From: Lunularia cruciata
Taxonomy: Eukaryota > Streptophyta > Marchantiopsida > Lunulariales > Lunulariaceae
DNA length: 64,000 bases
Direction of reading: 5' to 3'
Assembly: GCA_948567375.1 (NCBI GenBank)
Contig: OX419760.1
Coordinates: 47,244,001 to 47,308,000, forward strand
This document shows, in pieces, positions 10,071-22,913 of this stretch (within the stretch, counting starts at the first letter, position 1; each line of letters starts with the position of its first letter). Both the position numbers and the translations under genes were made by a program. The notes under the pieces were generated by a model. The model did no database searches. It was given only the letters and a program-made list of their open reading frames with translations, and was not told the origin of the DNA.

Positions 10071-11137
10071 ATAGAAAAAGATTATTGTTGTGGATGTTAC
10101 TTGTTTGGCATCATTATAGCTTCAAGGTAGCATTGGTTATAGTGTGTGGGAGAGCTTAGCAATTAGGCATGATTGGTGCACTCACATACATTTGGGGCCC
10201 ATAGGATGAGTAGCATGTCTTGGTGTTAGCCATTTCATTCAATTTTGTTTGTTATGCTTTGAGGTTATCTTGTGGATAGATCTTCTACCTAATGGAGTTG
10301 AGTTGTTTTTATGAAGCATGCGGTAGTGGTCAAAACTCCCAAAGGGAGTTCACATCAAGTCTCATCTCATGGCATGTTTGTTTTCTACAGATGTCCAACA
10401 AGATGAGTGTAGGGAACTTAGAGCTAGATCCTATGAGCATCTCCCATCATTAGGTTTACTCTTTGTGATCTTTTGAGCTTAGGTGGTTATGCACTCCCTT
10501 ACTATAGGAACCATCCTCTTGGTGCAGTCCATCCTCACTACTTCTGTCCTTACATGGCAAAGAGATCATCATACACTTGGTCATTTGAACCCTTGATGAT
10601 AGCTTCGGATAAATTTAACCATGATGATAGACCTATTGTTAGTTGGGTAGAAGAAGAGTGGACGTCTAATAGACTGAGTTCTTATAATAATGATCCATAT
10701 GACCTTCTAGCTAGCAATATTAGGCATTGATCCTTGGATGAGAGCAAGTGGCGCCTTTGGTGACCACCAAAGGCATTGACCACCAAAGGTGTAAGTCCAT
10801 TTAGGATTCAATGTGATGTATGGCAACATAGACTTGAAGATGAAATTGCATGTAGACTCCATGTTGCATCTTCATCTTCTTCTTCACCTCCTTCTCCTTT
10901 AGCATAGTGACAAATTGTAGAGAATACACATTTATATACATCATATGTATCATATTTATTATTATACATTTATTTCCATCCTCAATTCACTTTGCCTCAC
11001 TCTCATACCTCATATCACGTGATATGTATCATAGTTTTGATGCAATATTTATTTACATTTTCTCTTTATGTCACTCTCATACCTTATATCAATTGAATTT
11101 GAATCCATTAAACAACCCAAAATTTATTCACTTATAT
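10071..11137. other. decayed intergenic sequence
   Basis: No convincing gene. A few short open stretches (for example 10473-10730) lack recognisable motifs, codon-like bias or splice context. 10900-11100 is AT-rich. It probably continues the transposon relic to its left. Confidence 0.4.
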
Positions 11138-11453
11138 CTGGGCATCAACTAGCACACACATGTGCTACCCACTAACAAAGGGTGCCATCACATGCCTCCC
11201 ATACCCAATTGGTTTTATTAGGTGCCACCCTAAAACTTACACATGCTTTGGTGGCACAACATTGTGCAACACGAGGCATTCTTTAGTTGGGCATCAACTC
11301 ACTTATGTTTGGGCATCAATGGGTGCCTATGCACACTACTTGCTAACAATAGGTACCATTGCATACCTCACATACCCAATTGGCATTGTTGTACACCATA
11401 AAAAAACTTACACATGCTTAATAAGTGCCATCACGTGGTACCAAGCATTCTTC
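11138..11453 (+). repeat. imperfect tandem duplication of about 145 bases
   Basis: Units 11138-11282 and 11308-11453 share the order GGGCATCAA, ACTAACAA, CATACCCAATTGG, ACTTACACATGC, AAGCATTCTT, with many substitutions. The units are diverged enough to be old. No coding potential is evident. Confidence 0.7.
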
Positions 11454-11949
11454 ATTCAAGCATCATTGAGCATCCTTGTATGAGCGGGCAATGGCAAGTA
11501 TTGACAAGTGGCAATGCATGCCATTTCAAGAATTAGTTGGGAAAATGTGATGCTCTTTTTGGGCTCCAATGTGCAACTCTAGGCGACACTTTTGTTCAAT
11601 AGTTTAGAGTGAGAAGTCCTTGTTCTAACAACCTCTAAAGGTTATACAAAAATCTCAAATCTCACAAACTTAATCAAAATGCATAATCTATATAGTAGTC
11701 AAAGATCATCTTTAATTATAAACATACTTGGATTACATGGAAGTGCTTTCAATGGTATCATATTTATTGTCATTAGAGTATAAATTTGGAGTTAGATATT
11801 TTGGCTCGAGACTATAACATGTAGTAGAAGGCTAGATTTCTTACCAAACTTGAGTTAGCACTTTGAAATACTGACTTATTTCCTTGGGAGATTTTACTCC
11901 ATGTAAAAGAATCATTTTCATTTCATGAGTGCTCTTTGACTCTAGATTA

Positions 11950-13005
11950 TCTCCTTGAACCTATGTTTTTTTGCCCAAGCTTTCCTTTTATCAACACTCA
12001 ATTTCTTCTCAATCTTGACTTTCATATTCTTGGTCTCTAATCTAACACGCTCAGCTTCCATTTTCATCAATGTTTTCTCTCTTCCTCATGTTGGTGGCTT
12101 CTACTTTAGCTAGTTGTAACTTCTCCCTATATTCTATAGTGTTTACTTTCAACATGGTGATTTTTGCTAAATCTTGAGACAATGACATACTAGGTAACAT
12201 TCTGGATACCTTACTTGTGGATGTTCCAGCTTTTCTCCTCTTTGGGTTACATTCCCCTTCTTTGTCAAGGAAAGCACCTTCTGATCCATCCCCTATAGAA
12301 GCTAGTGGAGGTGGTGTAACAAAAGGTGAGTCCTTGACTGGTGCAACAAATTGGGACTCCTCCTTGGATGATAGATTCCATTCTCCAAGCTCCCTATGTT
12401 AATATTAGGTAAACTTTGCACCCCTTGGGTGTTAGGGACAAATTAGAAGCACGAGTCTAAGAGCACCATATCTAGAGGAGATGGGAATTGAGAGCCAATC
12501 AAGATGGTTTCCTTGCATTCATGAACCTCCTCAACACCAACCTTGCTTGAATTGGGATTTGAATTTCCCAAACTTACTATAGCAAAGGGAGTAATACTCT
12601 ATTCCCAACCATGGCTTCCATTTTAGCAAAATGTGTGCACATTCCATTCAATTTGTTGTTTATATTTCTCCACCCTTCTCCATATTCCTTTTTTTTGAGA
12701 CCTTCTTTAGTATACTTGTTTTTCAACTCCCAATTTTCTTTGTATGATTTCATATAACTCAGCCATTTCTTGTACAATCTATCACATATCATAGAAGTAG
12801 GAAATCCTTGCTCCTCCCGAACCAAAAATGTGTCCATGAAACTAAAAGTAATGGATCTTTGAATGTGCTTTTTGCAATTCCCACCATGAATCTATACAAA
12901 ATGCTTGTGGTCTTCCAAATAATCCAATATTTGGCCATAATTGTGCATTGCCATGCAAAACAGTTCATCTTCTTTTGATTTGCTAGGCATGAAAGAAGCC
13001 ATTCT
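11950..13005 (-). pseudogene. decayed minus-strand protein-coding relic
   Basis: Starting near 13005, the minus strand reads MASFMPSKSKEDELFCMAMH, continuing through stops to an 86-codon open block at 12837-12577 (KKWLSYMKSYKENWELKNKY). A basic tail at about 12300-12030 (REKLQLAKVEATNMRKR) follows. The layout, a short helical N-terminal domain and a charged coiled C-terminus, is reminiscent of trihelix/Myb-like proteins accompanying plant Harbinger transposons. I cannot confirm that by motif. Stops make it a pseudogene. Confidence 0.35.
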
Positions 13006-13199
13006 CAAAAATTCTCCAAAATTCCCTTATGATTGTATTGGTTGCAAATCCAAATGTGAATCTAAAGGTCTTGGTTTGAATTCAAATGTGAGCATGCACT
13101 ACAATCACGTACTTGATCTCCAATTGCATAAATTTTGTTGCACTTTTAGAGTAAAATTTCTCAATCCTCAATCAATTTCTTGGTTGCCGTAAGGTGGTG

Positions 13200-14980
13200 G
13201 GGATCATTGCCATAACTTGCTATCTCCCTTGCCACACTAATCTATTGAAAAGAACTACCACCACACCAATTTGAAACTACTAAACCTGTAGCTTATTTAT
13301 TGATATGAGCATTCACACGTTGTTAGCACACCGGTGGTGAAATTAAGTTCAAGTAGCTAAGTGCAGCATGTTTTGGAGCAGGTAGTCTCTAAATTTCATT
13401 TCACAAATCACCCCCCCAGATGGCAATTATATCGTGAAGCCACATTAGCTCTTCTAACTAACATTTATTTTGATACGGCACACCTAAACATCTATGATAT
13501 CTCACCTGATTTTTTATAAATGAACACAACTTGCACTAAATATCCCTTACACCGTAATAGGGTTCATTTATTAGCACTTCATCCCGTTATAGAGTTCACT
13601 AAAAATAGTTATGAATTTTGTTATTTATCTTGTAAACATTTGTCAAAACTATTTCTGAAACCAGCTATTGTGCTGATCACAGTATCTTGCAAATGTGGAC
13701 AAATTTTTTATGTTAATTGGCCCCGGAAAAGGACAAGGTAACATTATGTTAAATTTTGAATCGCCATTGAATATGAAGAGCTTACACCGTCGTTATCTCC
13801 TTGAAAACTCCACGGAACAGCATATTCATGCAAAAATATGGGTATGCAAATCGAAGAAGTTGGTATAATATTCCTTTCATAATATTTGATTACACCGAGT
13901 TTATGCAGTGACGGTTTACAATACAGCGAAAACAAGCCACCGTAGAAGTAACTATAAGGAGGAATTTGGTGCAAAAATTTGGACGTTACCAAGTTTACTA
14001 ATATCACTATTAGCCATAAAATCAATCACTAAATTTAGGGACCTTATAGTTCCACCTCTTCGAAGTTGCTTGTGTTGGTCTATCTCACCGACCGACGCGT
14101 TGATGATGATTAAGTGTAAAAGGAGGTAACTTTGCATATAACTTGGAGTTTAGCGATCGTTGGCTCATGCATGCAGCAGCTATCTTATCTTGGCTAAAAC
14201 CTCGAACAAACAAACAGCTCATAGACAAATGATGAGTGCGAAACGGTTTGCTACTCATCACCTCTTGAATGATCATCGTTCTCAAGAAGGAAAAGAACAA
14301 ACGGCATTTTCTTTGTTTAGGCTCATTTACGCTCTTCCTCCGACATGATTTAGGAATAAGAATAGGTAGGCGAAATTAAGGAGGAGAATTTGGGAGTTGT
14401 TTTGTCATGCTGTTCTAATGATATCGGAATTGGACGGACACTCGTACGTACTGTCTAAGGGAGGTGGGGGTGCGGTTGGATCATTCCGTCAGCACTGCGC
14501 GGGATATTAACCTACCGGACCCGGGTGTAACCAAACCCGTCCTTGAAGCGAGGGAGTGGAAGCCGTCAGATGGGGTTTCTGACGGTTGCGATTCATCCGT
14601 CTGCAAAGACACGTAACAGATCAGTTAGTCGCTGAGCGCCAAAAAGTGGAAGTGGGGAGTGAAATGAGCCAAAGTGTGTATGGTGACCGGCAACAGACCG
14701 GTGACAGCGTACCGTTGCGGGGAGCGTAGCCCTGGTACCATCCACGCGGCAGTCGCTTATAGGCACAGGCGAGAGCGAGAGCGGTCTCAGCTCCCACTGG
14801 ACAGGGCGCAGTGTGAGACTTGCTTGGTTTTTATACAATCGCTGCTTCGAGACGGACGGAAAGGATTTGATTTTTATGGAAGGTCTGCGACGGTACGAAC
14901 TAACGTCGCAAGAAAGGAGCGAGACTAGTCGATAGTGACAGTGGTGAGCGCAGTTGTGCTGTGCAGCACAAGGAGACTTG
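13200..14980. other. intergenic DNA upstream of the MAP70 gene
   Basis: No gene recognised. Base composition changes from AT-rich (13200-14100) to GC-rich (14400 onwards), as expected on approaching a transcribed 5' region. Short open frames on both strands here have no motifs. Confidence 0.5.
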
Positions 14981-15727
14981 AGCGTGCAGGGGAGAGGGAA
15001 AGAGAAGAGAGAGAGAGAGATGTCGAATGTGGAGGAAGGGAAAATCTCTTTGTCCGAGGAGAGGAGGATTGGGAAGAAAGAGAAGAGAGTGAGTGAATCG
15101 TGAAGGGAAGAAGTGCGGTGAGGGGGGTTGGGAACGAGGGGTTAGAGGAGACGGCCTCTGAGACAGAAGAGAGGAAAACAGTAGTGGTGGGGTGGAGAGG
15201 AGAAGCGGCAGGGGATGCGCAGGGAAGGAAGGAGGGGGAAGGAGGAAGAAGCTTTCTTTTCGGACGGAGGAAGAGAGTAGAGGCTTGGCTGCCAGTTTTT
15301 GCTCCTTCGGTGTTTCTTGCAGTCGGTCGTCGTCAGTGCGAGGTGCATTTCTTCATCGTGTGCGAAGGAGAGAGATTTCGGCTCCCTTTGATCATTGCGG
15401 GCTGTTTTTCTGCTGTTGTCCCTGGGAGGAAGAGGTGTAGAGAGGTAGGGAGGTAGGAGAGAGGTGGAGAGGAGGCCACATTGTAAGTAGGACGGAAGGA
15501 AGGATCGATGAGAGGAGAACGAGGGGTAAGCAGGATGGAGAAGAGGAATGAGGCAGGGCGGGGGCGATGAGCGGGGCGGTGGCAAAAGGATGGGGAGATT
15601 GGATGGTGTCTATGGACGGAAAGAGCGTGCAATGCGTGGATGTGTTGCTGAAGCATTCTTGATGCCTCTAAATTGGAGGATGTTGTCGTGAGTGTGAGCA
15701 AGTGCAGAGCATTGAAGAGCAAGAAGA
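14981..15727 (+). promoter_or_regulatory. GA-rich promoter/5' leader of the MAP70 gene
   Basis: Purine-rich on the plus strand (GAGAGAGAGAGA near 15008-15020, GGAGG/GAAGG runs to 15560). GA tracts of this kind are common in plant 5' UTRs and can recruit GAGA-binding factors. I see no clear TATA box and cannot place the transcription start. Confidence 0.4.
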
Positions 15728-18700
15728 ATGGCGGACTTGTTGCAGGGTAGTCTAGAGGAAGATGACAGCCTACTGGATGCGTTGCTGTACAATAATGGAA
15801 AGAGTTTGGACTACGCGGCGCTGGCTTCAATGTCTAAATCCGAAGGAAAGTCGACGAGGAGAAAGAGTTTAGTAAGACCTAGCTTAGAAACGGAGGACCT
15901 CTTGAACCTGCTTCATGGCTCTGATCCAGTTAAGGTGGAGCTTAATCGCTTGGAGAATGAAGTCAGAGGTAAGCTATCGAAGCTCTGGCTTGGGGCTGCC
16001 TATCTGGGAGCTGTCTAGATTGTTGGCCGGGGAGAAGCTAAATTGCAGAAAAGCGAGTTGTAACTATCCGATTCCTCCCGTACTCGAGGCAGGCAGGCGT
16101 TTTCCATTGCACACAATGTCACCGTTTCAGGATACTGCTTTCTGCCTTGCAGTTCGTAGTGTCCTTGTCGAGCAGCCCACATTCTTTTTACTTCTGATGT
16201 GATCTACCCTCTCAGCCAATGGGAGTGCGCACTAGCCATTTGTCGAAGTCTGCAGACGTCACCTTTCGACTATCGTTTTCGTCAGGCTTCGGCATCCGTC
16301 CTCGTCCGTTACACGATCGGCTTTCTTAAACGAATCACATTGCTACTACGGAGCTCAGGCATCGTTTAGGATTAGTCATTTTAGCGTGTGCCAGTCTCGT
16401 TTTGAATTTCTTCAGCTCTTCGTACGATTGTGTTCAATGCCGTCAGCTCTCTCACGCTGGTCGACGTAGTCGTGCTACTATGGGGTGGCCCAAGTATGTG
16501 TTAACAGAGGTAGCAGCTTCCTGTACTTGCGGAAGTGGTAGAGCTTTAGCTTTCAGGACATCCTGTGTATTCGTCATGGCAATCCGTCTTGGATGCCAGA
16601 GGTAAGCACACTCTTACAGACAAGACCGTTACTGTCTGGGTTGTTGAAGAGACTTGACCAAACAGTTGATAAGCCTCGCGTTCTTAGCCGTGAATATGCC
16701 AAGGCCCGCCCAGCACGCCAGATACGCTACATTACCTACTTATTCTACGTTGTATCTCCTATTCCAGACAAGGACCGCGAATTGTGTGAAGCTCAAGCCG
16801 AGATAAAGGCACTGAAGCTGACGGAGCGGCTGAAAGAGAAAGCCGTGGAAGAGGTAATGTTTCGATTATCTTGTTTATTGATGTCCAAGAGGATATTGGG
16901 TCGGAGAGCACCAGCACGCAGTTGCCCGATTTGGCCTTAATGAGAATCCCAATTGCCCAGTTCTTCTGCACACTATTACTTCTGTGCATAACGTCTTTCG
17001 CTTAGGAGATCGTCTGCTCTTTCGCTGAACTGTCTGGGCAACGTACAGCTGTCAGAGGAGCTGCTTAAAGTCGATGAGAAATTGAAGGCTTCATCAATCG
17101 CTTTTGAGAACAAGGTGAGACACTGCCTTAAGTCGCTGCTTTTTGTGCTTCTTCGCGTTATTGGTTTCCCCATTCCCCTCGGATTACACAACAATTGCTA
17201 CCGTTTTGCAGAATCTTGAACTCAAAAAAATCAACGATGAAAAGAAAGCAGCGTTGGCGGCTCAGTATGCAGCAGAGGCAACTTTGCGCAGAGTTCACGC
17301 CGCTCAGAAGGATGATGACATGCCTCCAATTGAGGCTATACTTGCCCCTCTGGAAGCAGAAATTAAAATTGCTCGGCAAGAGGTGAGACGTGAAGCCTCA
17401 ATGCCGGTTGTTTGAACTAATTAAACTACACATGCCTTTCGTCCGCCGTAAATTGAGTTGTTTGAGTGTGTCCCTCTGTAGGTTGGTTCACTAGGCCCTA
17501 GATTGGAGACGTGACCAAATTTATTGTTAATCTCCTTGCTCCAATGTTTCTGGACAGATAGGGAAGTTGCAGGAGCACAATAGGGCCTTGGATCGAATGA
17601 TCAAGTCGAAAGAGGCAGCACTTCTCGAAGCAGAGAGGACAGTGAAAGTCGCCGAGGCGAAGGCCTCTATGGTTGATGACCTTCAAAATCGCAATCAGGA
17701 ATTACTCAAGCAGATTGAAATTTATCAGGTGCCGTACTCATCTTTGCTCAATTGCATCCTATACCTGGTTGTTTGCATTGATTACTGTTTGTCTAAAGCA
17801 ATACATGCAGATTAGTGACGCGAGTATAGACTGAAGCATGAGGTTATTTGGTGCAGGAAGAGAACAAAATTCTGGACAAAATGCACCGTCAAAAGGTGGC
17901 CGAGGTGGAGAAAATGAGCACCACCGTTGCCGAACTGGAGGAGGCTCTCCTGGCCGGAGGCGCCGCTGCTAATGCAGTCCGGGATTACCAGCGTCAAGTG
18001 CACGGACTGACGGTACATCTTCGGGAAGAAACAGTCTATTTCTAGTCGTTGTACCGTTCCGCTGGCTGCACGTGTTAGTGCTGGGTTACTATAGCATTTC
18101 AAAACATGGATTGGAATTTGTCTACCGCTTTTGATGTTTACTCCGGACTATGGGATTTCAGGAAGAGAAGAAAACGCTGGAGAGGGAACTGGCACGAGCC
18201 AAAATCACAGCGAACAGAGTTGCTGTCGTTGTAGCAAATGAGTGGAAGGATCAGAACGACAAAGTGATGCCCGTCAGACAATGGCTCGAGGAGAGACGTT
18301 TTATGCAGGTAAAGTTGACGTCATTTTACATCTTGAGCTTGTCGAAATTAGGTGGTCCCACAAATTTGTCTCAACTAGTTACGAAGGTGTCCGTTTGTAT
18401 ATGTGTCTCATGTGTCTCGGGTTTTGTCACCGCAATTACACAGGGTGAAATGCAACAACTTCGGGACAAGTTAGCAGCTTCCGAGCGTACTGCAAAGAAT
18501 GAGTCGCAGCTGAAGGTAAATGATGACTGAATAGAGTGGATGCAAGAGGTCTCTTATTGCTGCTGGTGACGGCGCAACTTATTTACCGGCTTATGTTGAT
18601 TGGTGTGCATGTTAGCAATTGTGATCAGCTTTAGACTAGAGAGAGTATAGATGTACGCAATGAAGACATGATATACGAACAGCCACTTCACCTGTATCAT

Positions 18701-20152
18701 TTAAAAGTTCATTCATAATCATTGTATATAAGTGCAACGAGGTTAAATTTAATCATAACTGACATACATTAGTCATGTGAAAATGAGCTGAGGCACTCCT
18801 TCAGCGTATTCCCTTCAGGGACGGAAATATAAAAGAATGTCATCAACGTTAAATTTAAGCCCATCATCGCACTTTTCTGATGCAGGAAAAACTCCAACTT
18901 CGACTGAAGGTTCTGGAGGATGGTCTGAGGTCACCAAGCAATAGCACAGCCCGTCGTTCGACAGGTGGTTCAGAGGAAGCTCCTCGTAGTGGAAGCAATG
19001 GCCCAGTCCGTAGGCAGTCCACTGGCACTGGATCTGAGGAGGCGGCAAAACTTCTTGCAAATGGTTCCCGTCGAGCAAGAAGTTCAGTCTCTCAATTGAG
19101 AGCGTCGGTATCTGGCACATCACAACTATTTAAGAATGGGCGATTGTCATCCAAATCCTTCGATGCCGGTAGATCAATGGATGGAGGTCCTGGTGTCTCC
19201 ACCCGAACAAAAGCCTACACCAATGGATTTGAGGAAGGTCATACGCCAAGGAAGACTTCTGCCAATGTGGCAAGACCTGAGTCGGAGGACGCCTCAAAGG
19301 ACCGACCAGAATCAAAGAACGAAACGCCAAGTGCTGTAGATGAATCCGTTTCGGGTTTGCTGTACGATATGCTGCAGAAAGAGGTCATATCTCTGCGAAA
19401 ATCAAGTTATGAGAAGGACCAAAGTCTGAAAGACAAGGACGATGCAATCGAGGTGATTCTTTCATGATTTGATTTAGTTGGCATCCTTATTAAGAGGAGT
19501 AGACACTAATTTCAAGGGAAGCCTTTGAACTGACGTTATCCATTCGGACCACAAAGTGTTTTCCACTTCTGGTCCTGTTCTTACTTGGGTTTTGACGGCG
19601 TTCAGATGCTGTCAAAGAAAGTGGATACGTTGACGAAAGCCATGGAGGTTGAGGCCAAGAAAATGCGCAGAGAGGTGGCAGCTATGGAGAAGGAGGTTGC
19701 CGCCATGCGAGTTGACAAGGAGCAGGAAACCAGGGCCAGACGTGTAAGCATGGCTAAAGAGCGTGTACAGAACTCACACTCTTCTAATTCCCAATCCGCA
19801 GTACCTGGAAGGTGAGCCTTCCCCTCTCTCTTTTATATCTCATGTTTGTTGGTTCCAGAAGAAGTGGAAGATCCATCTTAATAGCTCTCCCCATCATTCA
19901 GCTCAATGGATCCTATCTCATCACCTACATCAGGGTTCCCGATTGTTTAGTGAGCAGATTAACTTCATATCGTAGGACTATCGCTTGGTCTTGCTCGATT
20001 TCCCTGCGAGATGTTGACTAAACAAAGTGCATGTCCATGTTTCATGATGTCTAGGACTCTTGCGAGATGTCCATCTCTTATCAATGTCTGGGTTGTCTTG
20101 CAGGGTGCAATCTGAGATTGGAAAGTCTCCAATGACACGGACTTACTCATAG
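15728..20152 (+). CDS. MAP70: microtubule-associated protein 70 (MAP70 family), 11 exons
   Basis: MAP70 proteins are plant-specific coiled-coil proteins that bind cortical microtubules and shape wall patterning (established). Exons with GT-AG borders: 15728-15968, 16768-16853, 17049-17114, 17212-17382, 17558-17728, 17857-18012, 18162-18308, 18444-18515, 18886-19452, 19606-19811, 20104-20152. Phases agree throughout with no internal stop, giving 643 residues, close to the roughly 600-residue family size. Diagnostic blocks are AEIKALKLTERLKEKAVEE (exon 2), KKINDEKKAALAAQ and MPPIEAILAPLEAE (exon 4), ENKILDKMHRQKVAEVEK (exon 6), ANRVAVVVANEWKD (exon 7) and QLRLKVLEDGL (exon 9). Residues 1-370 are the conserved coiled coil. 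Exon 9 holds a Ser/Arg-rich low-complexity insert, and a second short coiled coil spans exons 9-10. The ATG is in good plant context (GAATGGCG). It appears intact. Confidence 0.95.
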
Positions 20153-22860
20153 TAAACGCAGGACAAATATAGTAGGTGCTAGTTTATGAGTGGTGCATTG
20201 ATTACAGTGTATGACACTATTTATCTGATTATAGGTAGACATGCCAGGTTTGTTTATAGATTGCTCTAGAGCTGAACTGCAGCATGCTAGTCACCCAACT
20301 TTCATGTGGATTAGACAAGTGGTAGAAAATTTAAGCTTGATGATTATTGATCACAGCTTCCTTATGCGGTGAGGGATTTTACTTATGAGTACTACAGAAT
20401 TGGGGATATCAAGTAGTTCTTGAAAGTTCTAGATACTGATTCCCTTTGTATTTATGAAATTTGAAATGCCTAACAATACAAGCTATTGTTAAGGGGAAGG
20501 TCGTTGAACTTGGCTACTCTAACAAAGATAAGTGCAGCGCCTTGAGATAAACAGGAACTCAGAGACCCTGGGGCATGTGACACCAAGGCCAGTTACAGCT
20601 GAGCGTGTAGGCAAGGAGATGCAAGTAGAGCATTCTACCTTTCAACAGAGATCTACCACCTGAGAAAAAGACTCCCATTCGGTAAAGTTTCAGTCTGTAA
20701 AGTTCCAAGAGTGGAGAAGAAACTTGTGTGGAGAGATAGAGTTAGTACACTTCTTTGTCATAAATCTGTTCTTGACTGGTATCAATGAAACCTTTGGAAT
20801 TCACTTCGGACTTCGTATGTCATTTTTTTCTTCTTGGCCAGACTGGTTCGTATCCTAGTGGCGAAAACTTATGTATGTGTGTGCGTTGTTTCTTAGCGGT
20901 TCTGGTCATAGTCAGTCACCAACATTGAAAGATCGTCTACACAGCCATTGAAGTCTGTAATGTGAATTAGGAATCCTACGCGAGTATGGTCCCCACCCTC
21001 ACAAGTAAAACACAGTACTCACAACAGGAGAAAATCCAAACACTTTTAAGAGACAAGGTGTCATGACCTTTACGGCCTAGAGACAAATTATCATCGCGAC
21101 TTCCAAAATTTAATCTGGACCCACCAAATAGGAAATGCTATTAGTTAGAACCTTTTCAGTCCTGGAGATAGCAGGTCCACATCTTGGCGCTTTCGATAGC
21201 AGTGTTACGAAAGTGCCGTTGGGGGGGTATGAGTACGGCGAGTTCACCTTGAATCTTCCTAGGTTTTATCTGTCATGATGCAACACGATTGGCTACCAAC
21301 CACTCCTGTCCGACTCCAAGGCGCTGCCGCCTGTCTAGTGTTGGAACAGCTCTCATCCAGGTCCTCGACGGGTGCGTCCATACGGGTAATCCGCGATGTA
21401 ATCCGCGATGTCAGGGGACAGCATCCTGACTTGGGGTGTGCCAGATATAATCAATGCATGCTCCGACGTATATTCATAATTTCACATATTTGATGTGCTA
21501 TTGTGCGTTCCCGCCCTTATTCTCGATGGAACAGTGGAGTTGGTCACTGGTTATGTGTATGGTACGCGTTTCATGGTATGACAGCTAGTGTCCAGTGTGT
21601 ATCTGTCTTCCTTACCAGACCCCCGGCGCGGTGCAGAACTCCTTTGTCAGTGAAGAAACAATTACTAAACAACAGTGGGAGAATATGAACACTGGATATC
21701 AGTTTCTTGGTACGAATTTAACATAAATCTGCAACACAAACAACTGCATACAGGCACATTTGGAGAAATGCACGGAACCTTTACGTGGGCATTTTGTTAA
21801 GTAAGCCCCCGAAGAAAATATCAAAGTATTCAGCTCAGATCTCTTTCCTCGGACAGTATAAACCGCATGGTTAGTTGGCCACGTTTGCAATCAATTGTTG
21901 GTCATATACGTAACCTCCTTCTAATGTAGTCGCATGGCGGATGGTGTAACATGTACCTTCGGATATATCACTTGTACAGGTTCTGATACTGGAATCTCTC
22001 ACTGTGGATGTCAACGTGGACCTGATACTGCTTGCGATTTTACAGTTGTAACTAATCGCGACATTGCGCCTATCATTGCGCCTATCCTAGGGAACAAACA
22101 GTTTTGTAAATGGGACCACAGGCAGATGGTATTAGAATCAACAGTTTTGTGTTCTCGTACACAATGACAAGACTGGAACTTACTCGTTGCCATTGCGTAA
22201 ACAACTTACTTCCACAAACTATGCGGCCAAGGTTGTAGGCGAACAAACTCTTTTGTTGCATCATGTACTGGATCTCGTCCGCTGGAAAGGCTCCGATTAT
22301 TCCCCTGATTGACGCGGGAGACGTGAACTCCTCGTACATTGAGCGCCTTATTCTTCTGTAGAAAATGTGGGCGCATCATGGATGTTGATGGAACTACTGA
22401 ACAGGTTCCGACTATTCCTGCCACATACGAAACTGTAAAGTTTCTTAGAGAATGACTTTACATCGTGCTCGTCGAACGAGCAGGCTCCGGCCAAACACAA
22501 GGTTTGAAATTCTTTATCCTCCGTATACAGTAGAGTTAAGCATACCATGATCAAAATGATTAGTAATAGTTGTAGAGCACAGGAGAAACAGTTCATTCAA
22601 CAACGTAAAGAAGGTCTGAACCGTCCTTCTGTGTGTGATGAAGGCATCTACCCACGGTCAGCAGTTGGATTCCTATGGGTGAATGACTCCCACAACCACC
22701 CTTTAAAATCTAGTAAGTTCTTTGGTAGTTCTTGTCTTTGTTAAGCGAGGGTGAATCTTTCTAAGTTTAAAATGCCTCATGCATAGTCCACCAATTTAAT
22801 CAGTTTTGGGTGAATACACCCGTTTTCACCAATTCGGGAGTTTCATCATTTTAATTCCGA
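20153..22860. other. intergenic DNA downstream of MAP70
   Basis: The first few hundred bases should contain the MAP70 3' UTR; no strong polyadenylation signal stands out. Small open frames (for example 21934-22167) lack motifs. A stretch near 22290-22360 translates as PIIPLIDAGDVNSSYIERLI, faintly like a retropepsin active-site region, but too short to call. Confidence 0.4.
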
Positions 22861-22869
22861 TCTCATAAA

Positions 22870-22913
22870 GAGAATAAGAATTTCCATTCTATTGAATGGA
22901 AAATTTTATTCTC
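22870..22913. repeat. inverted repeat, 20-nt arms, 4-nt loop
   Basis: Arms 22870-22889 and 22894-22913 pair at 18 of 20 positions around a TATT loop. Nothing around it suggests a terminator or an RNA gene. Confidence 0.75.

Noticed and set aside
15142-15830. Long minus-strand frames (147 and 165 codons) over the MAP70 leader and start
   Set aside because: They arise from the GA/CT-rich leader: low-complexity Pro/Ser/His sequence with no domain, and antisense to a well-supported exon.
16402-16605. 67-codon frame in MAP70 intron 1
   Set aside because: Lies entirely in an intron bounded by matching splice phases; no motif.
22290-22360. Retropepsin-like LIDAGDVNSS peptide
   Set aside because: Only about 20 residues, no neighbouring retroelement domains; could be chance.
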